Shown in pieces: positions 1 through 5,028 of a stretch of 5,028 nt of DNA (positions are counted from its first letter, which is position 1; each line of letters begins with the position of its first letter). The notes beneath the pieces were generated by a model, which ran no database searches, was not told where the DNA came from, and saw only the letters and a program-made list of their open reading frames with translations. Origin of the DNA: an uncultured Micrococcales bacterium (GTDB lineage: Bacteria; Actinomycetota; Actinomycetes; S36-B12; GCA-2699445); the NCBI GenBank assembly GCA_903915555.1, contig CAIWTL010000261.1, positions 1 through 5,028 of the forward strand. Reading direction: 5' to 3'. The translations under genes were made by a program, and so were the position numbers.

Positions 1-1722
1 CAGATGATGTCCCTTCCGGTCGACGACCGCGCCGTCACCCTCGAACTGTGGAACTGGACGTTCGCCGGCTCGTTCGACGCGCAGTTCCAGTTGCGTCTCG
101 ACCCACTGTCGATCTCGTTCGTCATGTTGATCACCGGAGTCGGCTCCTTGATCCACATCTACTCGATCGGGTACATGGCGGAGGATCCGAAGCGCAGGTT
201 GTTCTTCGCCTACCTGAACCTCTTCCTGGCGGCCATGCTCCTGCTCGTCATGGCCGACAACTACCTGTTGCTGTACCTCGGATGGGAGGGGGTCGGACTG
301 GCCTCGTTCCTGCTGGTCGGCTTCTGGCAGTACAAGGACTCCGCCGCCGTCGCGGCCAAGAAGGCTTTCGTGATGAACCGCGTCGGGGACGTCGGGCTGA
401 GCCTCGCCGTGATGCTCATGTTCGTCACGTTCGGCACGGTGTCCTTCCAGGAGGTCTTCGCGGCCGCCCCGGAGGCCAGCGAGACCGCCCTGACACTCAT
501 CGGCCTGGCTCTGCTGCTCGCCGCTGTCGGTAAGAGCGCCCAGTTCCCGCTGCAGGCATGGCTGCTCGACGCGATGGAGGGCCCGACCCCGGTCTCCGCG
601 CTCATCCACGCCGCCACCATGGTCACCGCGGGCGTGTATCTGGTGGTCCGCAGCAACGCGATCTTCGAACTGTCCACGGTCGCCATCACGGTGGTCCTGG
701 CCGTCGGCGTCATCACGATGATCATGGGCGCCTGGATCGCGTGTGCGCAGGACGAGATCAAGAAGTCGCTCGCCGGGTCGACCATGAGCCAGATCGGCTA
801 CATGTTCCTCGGCGCGGGTCTCGGCCCTGCGGGTTACGTGTTCGCGATCTTCCACCTGCTCATGCACGGCATGTTCAAGGCGGATCTGTTCCTCAGTGCC
901 GGATCGGTCATGCACGGCAACGACGACGAGAAGAACATGCGCCTCTACGGCGGTCTGCGCATCGCGATGAAGGTCACCATGGTGGCGTTCTTCTGCGGCT
1001 TCCTGGGTATCTCCGGTCTCCCACCGTTCGACTCGTGGTTCTCGAAGGACGGCATCATCGACGCCGCCCTCGGGGTCAACCTCTTCGCGGGACTGTGCGC
1101 CCTCGGCGCCGCGGGTCTCACCGCGTTCTACATGACCCGCATGCTGGCGATGACGTTCTTCGGCAGCCCGCGGTGGGCCGAGGAGACCCACCCGCACGAG
1201 TCGCCCCCGGTCATGACCGTCCCCATGTTGATCCTCTCCGTCGGGGCCCTCTTCGGCGGTCTGTTCTTCGTCTACGTCGCCCCCATCGGCGAATGGCTGG
1301 CTCCCATCACGGGCTTCGAGGAATCCCACCCACCGATCCCGGAGGTCCCGCTGAAGCTGACCAGCCTGGCCATCGCGATCATCGGTATCGCCCTCGGGTG
1401 GCGCAAGTACGCCATGAAGGACGTCCCCCGCACCGCCCCCGCCGATGTCAGCTTCCTCACCACGGCGGGACGTCACGAGTTGTACGGCAACGCGTTCAAC
1501 GAGTCCCTGTTCATGCGGCCCGGTCAGTACCTCACCCGATGGTTGGTGTGGTTCGACAACCGCTCGATCGACCGTGCCGTCCGCGGGGTCGCGACAGGAA
1601 TCGGGGGCATCGGTGACCGCCTGCGGCTGGCCGAGACCGGCTATGCCCGCTCGTACGCGCTGGCCATGGTCGGTGGTGCCGTCCTGCTCGGGGTCGTCGT
1701 CGCGACGGCGAGGTGGTTCTGA
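1..1722 (+). CDS. nuoL: NADH-quinone oxidoreductase subunit L (5'-truncated by window edge)
   Basis: Distal antiporter-like proton-pumping subunit of complex I, an integral membrane protein at the far end of the membrane arm. The reading frame is open from base 1 (CAG), so the true start lies upstream; the Met codons at 4-9 are internal. Numbering from the Met at base 4 (572 residues visible), the key residues of the Proton_antipo_M fold are present: E95 (GWEG), K177 (GKSAQFPLQAWL), H202 (SALIHAATMVTAG), H284 and H288 with K292, and K348 (FSKDG). Their spacing matches E144, K229, H254, H334, H338, K342 and K399 of E. coli NuoL, implying about 50 missing N-terminal residues. The C-terminal part fits the NuoL-specific extension: an amphipathic stretch around 500-548 (FDNRSIDRAVRG) that would be the end of the lateral helix region, then a last membrane helix at about 550-568. 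Oddities are Asp294 in FKADLFL and Asp343 before SKD. The stop codon TGA shares its A with the nuoM start. Identity is very secure. Confidence 0.97.
   Translation, partial: QMMSLPVDDRAVTLELWNWTFAGSFDAQFQLRLDPLSISFVMLITGVGSLIHIYSIGYMAEDPKRRLFFAYLNLFLAAMLLLVMADNYLLLYLGWEGVGLASFLLVGFWQYKDSAAVAAKKAFVMNRVGDVGLSLAVMLMFVTFGTVSFQEVFAAAPEASETALTLIGLALLLAAVGKSAQFPLQAWLLDAMEGPTPVSALIHAATMVTAGVYLVVRSNAIFELSTVAITVVLAVGVITMIMGAWIACAQDEIKKSLAGSTMSQIGYMFLGAGLGPAGYVFAIFHLLMHGMFKADLFLSAGSVMHGNDDEKNMRLYGGLRIAMKVTMVAFFCGFLGISGLPPFDSWFSKDGIIDAALGVNLFAGLCALGAAGLTAFYMTRMLAMTFFGSPRWAEETHPHESPPVMTVPMLILSVGALFGGLFFVYVAPIGEWLAPITGFEESHPPIPEVPLKLTSLAIAIIGIALGWRKYAMKDVPRTAPADVSFLTTAGRHELYGNAFNESLFMRPGQYLTRWLVWFDNRSIDRAVRGVATGIGGIGDRLRLAETGYARSYALAMVGGAVLLGVVVATARWF
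1710..1713 (+). promoter_or_regulatory. Ribosome binding site of nuoM inside the nuoL 3' end
   Basis: GAGG lies 8 bases upstream of the ATG at 1722, within the last codons of nuoL. It supports the ATG at 1722 over the in-frame GTG at 1713, which would overlap this element and lacks its own well-placed Shine-Dalgarno sequence. The layout suggests re-initiation by ribosomes finishing nuoL. Confidence 0.65.
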
Positions 1723-3275
1723 TGGGTATCCTCAGCCTCCTCATCCTCATCCCCCTGATCGGGTCCGCGGTGGTCTCGTTCGTCCCGACGTCGCCCACGC
1801 GTTCCAAGCAGTTGGCCCTCCTGTTCACGGCAGCCGCCTTCGTCGTCGGGGTGATCGCGTTCCTCCAGTTCGACCCGGCCGGGGAGCAGTTCCAGCTGAT
1901 CGAGAACTACACCTGGATCCCCGCTCTGGGCGTGTCCTTCGCGCTCGGGGTCGACGGCCTCGGGCTGGTCATGATCTTCCTCGCCACGCTGCTGACGCCG
2001 TTGGTGATCCTGGCCGGCTGGAACGACGTCGAGGACGCGGCCATCCAGAACGGCGCCGACGAGTCCGAGGGTCAGGTCCGTGGGTACTTCGGGTTGATGC
2101 TGCTCATGCAGGCGATGACGCTCACGGTGTTCCTGGCGCTGGACGTCTTCCTCTTCTACTTCATCTTCGAGGCTGTCCTCATCCCGGTCTACTTCATGAT
2201 CGGCCGGTACGGGGTGGGGCGGCGCACTTATGCCGCGGTCAAGTTCCTCGTCTACAGCCTCGCCGGTGGCCTCGTGATGCTCGCCGGCCTCGCGGTGCTG
2301 TGGTTCGCGTCGGTGCAGGTGACCGGTGAGCCCAACCTCTACCTACCCGATCTGATCGACATCGACATCGACCCGACCCTGCAGACGTGGATCTTCTGGG
2401 CGTTCTTCATCGCCTTCGCGATCAAGGCCCCGCTGTGGCCGCTGCACACGTGGCTGCCCGACGCGTCGGGGTCGGCCACGCCGGGGACGGCCATCCTCCT
2501 CATCGGTGTCCTGGACAAACTCGGCACCTTCGGCATGCTGCGCTTCTGCCTGCCCCTGTTCCCCGAGGCTGCCCAGTCGGCGGCGCCCGTCATCGTGGTC
2601 CTGTCCCTCATCAGCATCTTCTACGGCGGACTGCTCGCGATCGGCCAGACGGACATGAAGCGCATGTTCGGCTATGTCTCGCTGTCCCACTTCGGATTCA
2701 TCATCCTGGGCATCTTCGTCTTCACGACCCAGGCGCAGGTCGGTTCCGCGTTCTACATGCTCGGCCACGGTCTCAGTACCGCGCTCCTGTTCATGGTCGC
2801 GGGTTACATGATCGCCCGACGCCACACGTCCACCATCTCGGAGTACCACGGCCTGTCCACCCCCACCCCGGTGCTGGCGGGCATGATGCTGTTCGCCGGG
2901 CTCACGGCCCTCGCTCTGCCCGGGATGAGCACGTTCGTGTCGGAGTTCCTCGTGCTCCTCGGCACCTTCGTGAGGAACCCGTGGGTCGGCGCCATCGCCA
3001 CCCTCGGCATCATCCTGGCGGCGGTCTACATCCTGCTCTTCTACCAGAACACGATGACGGGCAAGGTGACCGAGAAGAACAAGTCGCTGAAGGATCTCAA
3101 CCTGCGTGAGCGGGTGGCACTCGCGCCCATCGTCGTGGTTGTCGTCGTACTCGGCTTCTACCCGGCACCGGTGCTCGATGTGCTCAACCCGTACGTCGAT
3201 GACGTGATGGCGCAGGTCGGGACGACCGACCCGCCGCCTGTCGTGCCTCTGGCGACCGAGGGAGCGCAGCCGTGA
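1722..3275 (+). CDS. nuoM: NADH-quinone oxidoreductase subunit M
   Basis: Middle antiporter-like proton-pumping subunit of complex I, an integral membrane protein between NuoN and NuoL. The product is 517 residues, close to the 509 of E. coli NuoM, and is hydrophobic throughout with about 14 predicted membrane helices, the first starting right after Met1 (GILSLLILIPLIG). Essential positions are visible: E150 (FYFIFEAVLIPVYF), K235 (AIKAPLWPLHTWLPDA), K266 (VLDKLGTFGMLRF) and E408 (STFVSEFL), corresponding to E144, K234, K265 and E407 in E. coli; the K-K spacing of 31 and the K-E spacing of 142 are identical. The Asp-Lys pair at 265-266 and the SATPGTA motif before it are, as I recall, typical of actinobacterial NuoM rather than the EAPTAGS form of enterics. 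The last 20 residues are a polar, proline-rich tail (DPPPVVP) outside the membrane domain. The ATG at 1722 is chosen because it overlaps the nuoL stop (TGATG) and has GAGG 8 bases upstream; a GTG three codons earlier is possible but less likely. Part of the nuo operon. Confidence 0.97.
   Translation: MGILSLLILIPLIGSAVVSFVPTSPTRSKQLALLFTAAAFVVGVIAFLQFDPAGEQFQLIENYTWIPALGVSFALGVDGLGLVMIFLATLLTPLVILAGWNDVEDAAIQNGADESEGQVRGYFGLMLLMQAMTLTVFLALDVFLFYFIFEAVLIPVYFMIGRYGVGRRTYAAVKFLVYSLAGGLVMLAGLAVLWFASVQVTGEPNLYLPDLIDIDIDPTLQTWIFWAFFIAFAIKAPLWPLHTWLPDASGSATPGTAILLIGVLDKLGTFGMLRFCLPLFPEAAQSAAPVIVVLSLISIFYGGLLAIGQTDMKRMFGYVSLSHFGFIILGIFVFTTQAQVGSAFYMLGHGLSTALLFMVAGYMIARRHTSTISEYHGLSTPTPVLAGMMLFAGLTALALPGMSTFVSEFLVLLGTFVRNPWVGAIATLGIILAAVYILLFYQNTMTGKVTEKNKSLKDLNLRERVALAPIVVVVVVLGFYPAPVLDVLNPYVDDVMAQVGTTDPPPVVPLATEGAQP
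3258..3264 (+). promoter_or_regulatory. Ribosome binding site of nuoN inside the nuoM 3' end
   Basis: GAGGGAG sits 7 bases upstream of the GTG at 3272 and is formed by the codons of the nuoM C-terminal tail. It decides the GTG as the nuoN start, which overlaps the nuoM stop as GTGA. Confidence 0.75.
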
Positions 3276-4819
3276 TCACCGAACCGGCCCCCGTGGTCTT
3301 CCCCGAGATCCAGTGGCTGCTCCTCGCGCCCATCATCGTGGTGCTCGGCACCGCGGCCATCCAGGTTCTCATCGAGGCTTTCGCCCCGCGGACGATGCGC
3401 CGCAGCATCCAGATCGGGACGACGTTCGCCGCTCTCATCGCCGCATTCGCCCTGATCGTGATCAACGCGGGAAGCTTCCAACTGGTGGTCGCGGGCTCCG
3501 ACGCCGTCGACGGGCCGGCGCTGTTCATGCAGGGCACCGTCGTGTTGGTCGGACTCCTTGTCGCGCTCCTCATGGTCGAGCGCAAGGTGGATCCCAGCGG
3601 AGACGCCTTCGCAGCGCGCGCTTCGGCGATGCCCGGGTCCGAGGACGAGCGGCAGTTCACCGCCCGCGGCTACTTCCAGACCGAGATCTGGCCGTTGTTC
3701 ATGTTCTGCATCGGCGGCATGATGCTCTTCCTGTCGGCGAACGATCTGCTGCTGATGTTCATCGGACTCGAGATCATGAGCCTTCCCCTCTACCTGCTGG
3801 CCGGCATGGCGCGGCGCCGTCGTCTCCTGAGCCAGGAGGCCGCGATGAAGTACTTCCTGCTGGGGGCGTTCTCCTCGGCGTTCTTCCTGTACGGCGCAGC
3901 CATGGTCTATGGGTTCTCCGGCACCGTCTCCCTGCCGGGTATCGCCGATGCTGCCGTCGGTCAGACACAGTTGACCGGTCTGCTCATCGCGGGAATCGTC
4001 CTGCTGTCCGTGGGCATGTTCTTCAAGGTCGCCGCCGTACCGTTCAACGAGTGGGCGCCGGACGTCTACCAGGGTTCACCCACTCCCGTCACCGCGTTCA
4101 TGGCGGCCGCCGTCAAGGTCGCGGCCTTCGGGGCGTTCCTGCGTCTGATGTACGTGGCCTTCGGTGGCTCGTCGTGGGACTGGCGTCCCGCGTTCTGGGT
4201 CATCGCCATCCTGACCTTCTTCGTCGGGGCGATGGTCGGCCTCGCGCAGACGGACATCAAACGGATGCTTGCCTACTCGTCGATCGCCCACGCGGGCTTC
4301 CTGCTCCTCGGTGTCATCGCGGTCAGTCCCGACAGCCTGGCTGCGACCATGTTCTATCTGCTCACCTACGCCATCGCGACCGTGGGGGCGTTCGGCATCG
4401 TCATGCTGATCCGTGACGACAGCGGGGAGACGACCGGCCTCGAGTCGTGGCGGGGGCTGGGACGCACACATCCGCTCCTCGCCACGGCGTTCACGGTGTT
4501 CCTCCTGTCCTTCGCAGGTATCCCGCTGACCGCCGGGTTCATCGGAAAGTTCGCTCTGTTCGCCTCCTCGGCGGCTGCGGGGGAGGGCTGGCTCGTCCTG
4601 CTGGCCGTCATCGCCAGTGCGATCGCGGCCTTCTTCTATCTGCGCGTCGTGGTCGTCATGTTCTTCTCCGAGCCGGTCGGCGAGGGGCCGCAGGTCGCGA
4701 CCCCCAGTTGGGCGACGCAGACCACCATCGTCGTCGCCCTGGTGGTGACGGTGGTGCTCGGACTCTTCCCGCAGTCGGTCCTCGATCTCGCCGGCCGCGC
4801 CGACGTCTTCGTGCGATAG
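3272..4819 (+). CDS. nuoN: NADH-quinone oxidoreductase subunit N
   Basis: Antiporter-like proton-pumping subunit of complex I nearest the NuoA/H/J/K part of the membrane arm. It has 515 residues and about 14 predicted membrane helices. Family residues are visible: E167 (FIGLEIMSLPLYLL), K193 (AMKYFLLGAFSSAFFLYG), K252 (FFKVAAVPFNEWAPDVYQG), K282 (AAVKVAAFGAFLR) and K426 (GFIGKFALF). They match E133, K158, K217, K247 and K395 of E. coli NuoN; the K193-K252 (59) and K252-K282 (30) spacings are the same. The protein is some 30 residues longer than the E. coli form largely because of a hydrophilic loop at about 103-138 (VERKVDPSGDAF through GSEDERQF), a feature I associate with actinobacterial NuoN. 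QTDIKRMLAYSSIAHAGF at 326-343 is a strong family signature. Translation starts at GTG, overlapping the nuoM TGA by four bases, with GAGGGAG 7 bases upstream. The stop is TAG, and a second in-frame stop (TAA, 4832-4834) follows four codons later. As the last nuo gene it probably ends the operon. Confidence 0.97.
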   Translation: MITEPAPVVFPEIQWLLLAPIIVVLGTAAIQVLIEAFAPRTMRRSIQIGTTFAALIAAFALIVINAGSFQLVVAGSDAVDGPALFMQGTVVLVGLLVALLMVERKVDPSGDAFAARASAMPGSEDERQFTARGYFQTEIWPLFMFCIGGMMLFLSANDLLLMFIGLEIMSLPLYLLAGMARRRRLLSQEAAMKYFLLGAFSSAFFLYGAAMVYGFSGTVSLPGIADAAVGQTQLTGLLIAGIVLLSVGMFFKVAAVPFNEWAPDVYQGSPTPVTAFMAAAVKVAAFGAFLRLMYVAFGGSSWDWRPAFWVIAILTFFVGAMVGLAQTDIKRMLAYSSIAHAGFLLLGVIAVSPDSLAATMFYLLTYAIATVGAFGIVMLIRDDSGETTGLESWRGLGRTHPLLATAFTVFLLSFAGIPLTAGFIGKFALFASSAAAGEGWLVLLAVIASAIAAFFYLRVVVVMFFSEPVGEGPQVATPSWATQTTIVVALVVTVVLGLFPQSVLDLAGRADVFVR

Positions 4820-4836
4820 CGGCTCGCGCGATAACG

Positions 4837-4858
4837 GTACGGCCGCGACGGCCGGTAC
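4837..4858 (+). terminator. Imperfect GC-rich hairpin after nuoN, possible operon terminator
   Basis: The arms GTACGGCCG (4837-4845) and CGGCCGGTAC (4849-4858) can pair into a 9-bp stem with a 3-base loop (CGA) and one bulged G (4854 or an equivalent register). It lies 18 bases after the nuoN stop, where a terminator would be expected. No T-run follows, so it is not a classic intrinsic terminator; U-poor hairpins have been proposed as terminators in high-GC actinobacteria, though their efficiency is disputed. Its right arm ends two bases before the possible -35 element of the next gene, so an operator role is an alternative. Confidence 0.4.
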
Positions 4859-4860
4859 AT

Positions 4861-4889
4861 CTGTCCCGGGTCGAGTCGCTCACTACAGT
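4861..4889 (+). promoter_or_regulatory. Possible SigA-type promoter of the downstream lipoprotein gene
   Basis: TACAGT at 4884-4889 fits the actinobacterial housekeeping -10 pattern TAnnnT. A weak -35 candidate, CTGTCC (4861-4866, three of six matches to TTGACA), stands 17 bases upstream. Transcription would start near 4895-4900, giving a leader of roughly 25-30 bases before the ATG at 4925. The -10 is reasonable, while the -35 could be chance. Confidence 0.45.
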
Positions 4890-4906
4890 GGGGTGTCCGA
4901 TTCCCT

Positions 4907-4917
4907 GGGAGGAAGGG
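4907..4917 (+). promoter_or_regulatory. Strong purine-rich ribosome binding site of the lipoprotein gene
   Basis: GGGAGGAAGGG lies 7 bases before the ATG at 4925, measured from its 3' edge. The best anti-Shine-Dalgarno match, GGAGGA (4908-4913), is 11 bases away. It is stronger than the sites inside the nuo genes, suggesting that this gene is initiated independently rather than by coupling. Confidence 0.7.
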
Positions 4918-4924
4918 TCCTCAC

Positions 4925-5028
4925 ATGCGTAAGTCTCTCGTCGCGTTCGCCGCGACCCCGTTCCTGGTCGCGGCCTTGGCGTCATGCTCGAGCACCAGCT
5001 CGACCAGCACGTCGACGCCAGCGGATTC
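4925..5028 (+). CDS. Probable secreted lipoprotein precursor, N-terminus only
   Basis: Only the first 34 codons plus two bases (a Ser codon) fall in the window. They encode a complete lipoprotein signal peptide: a basic start (MRK), a hydrophobic core at about residues 5-18 (LVAFAATPFLVAAL) and the lipobox L18-A19-S20-C21. After Lgt-mediated lipidation and LspA cleavage, Cys21 would become the lipid-anchored first residue on the outer face of the cytoplasmic membrane. Residues 22-31 are only Ser and Thr (SSTSSTSTST), followed by PADS, which is the low-complexity flexible tether usual in actinobacterial lipoproteins. The function of the mature protein cannot be told from this. The start is set by a good ribosome binding site 7 bases upstream and the position of the signal peptide. 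It is separated from nuoN by 105 bp with a possible promoter, so it is probably its own transcription unit with no clear link to complex I. Confidence 0.85.
   Translation, partial: MRKSLVAFAATPFLVAALASCSSTSSTSTSTPAD

Noticed and set aside
261..785. A 174-codon open frame on the minus strand opposite nuoL
   Set aside because: Long antisense frames are common in high-GC genes with G/C-ending codons. The product has no recognisable motif and no ribosome binding site stands out, while the + strand frame is clearly NuoL.
558..1616. A 352-codon + strand frame overlapping nuoL, with similar Arg/Gly/His-rich frames inside nuoM (2387-3109) and nuoN (3313-4416)
   Set aside because: The translations are Arg/His/Pro/Gly-rich shadows of the real genes in another frame, a usual artefact of high GC. 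None has a family motif.
1713..1715. GTG as an alternative start for nuoM, adding three residues
   Set aside because: It overlaps the GAGG that serves the ATG at 1722, and the TGATG overlap is the usual arrangement for coupled nuo genes. The GTG start is not excluded but is less likely.
1445..2329. A + strand frame bridging the nuoL/nuoM junction that could look like a fused or frameshifted gene
   Set aside because: Both nuoL and nuoM are complete in their own frames across the junction with all conserved residues, so there is no frameshift; the bridging frame is low-complexity shadow.
4824..4831. Perfect palindrome TCGCGCGA just after nuoN as a separate protein-binding site
   Set aside because: An 8-base CG-rich palindrome is expected often by chance at this GC content, and there is no second copy or spacing to support an operator.
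4447..4932. A + strand frame running from inside nuoN through the intergenic gap
   Set aside because: It is Arg/Gly-rich shadow translation over most of its length and overlaps nuoN, whose frame is certain. It carries no support of its own in the gap.

Overview
The window is a stretch of high-GC DNA with strong G/C preference at third codon positions. It carries the 3' end of a respiratory complex I (NDH-1, nuo) operon and the start of one further gene, all on the + strand. Protein features point to an actinobacterium, most likely of the Mycobacteriales (the Mycobacterium/Gordonia/Rhodococcus/Dietzia group). NuoM has the Asp-Lys form of the central lysine motif (VLDKLGTFGMLRF), NuoN has a charged insert containing DAFAARASAMPGSEDER, and NuoL has MHG(N)DDE after the antiporter core. 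The genus is not resolved and this assignment rests on remembered family patterns, not on a search.

Layout: 1-1722 is nuoL, cut at its 5' end by the window edge (about 50 residues missing, judging by spacing to the E. coli protein). 1722-3275 is nuoM, starting on the last base of the nuoL stop codon. 3272-4819 is nuoN, starting with GTG and overlapping the nuoM stop by four bases. 4820-4924 is a 105-bp intergenic region with an imperfect GC-rich hairpin, a possible promoter with a TACAGT -10 element, and a purine-rich ribosome binding site. 4925 to the window end is the start of a probable lipoprotein precursor, cut at its 3' end.

NuoL, NuoM and NuoN are the three Mrp-antiporter-like membrane subunits of complex I. 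They sit side by side in the membrane arm and move protons as NADH is oxidised and menaquinone or ubiquinone reduced. All glutamate, lysine and histidine positions known to matter for proton transfer in the E. coli subunits can be found here at matching spacing, so the three genes look intact and functional. The gene order L-M-N, overlapping starts and stops, and Shine-Dalgarno sequences inside the preceding coding regions indicate one polycistronic message with translational coupling.

This is an ordinary, conserved core-metabolism region. I found no mobile element, CRISPR array, RNA gene or evident new system. The points worth a second look are two unusual acidic residues near the conserved lysines of NuoL, the hairpin/promoter junction after nuoN, and the unidentified lipoprotein.
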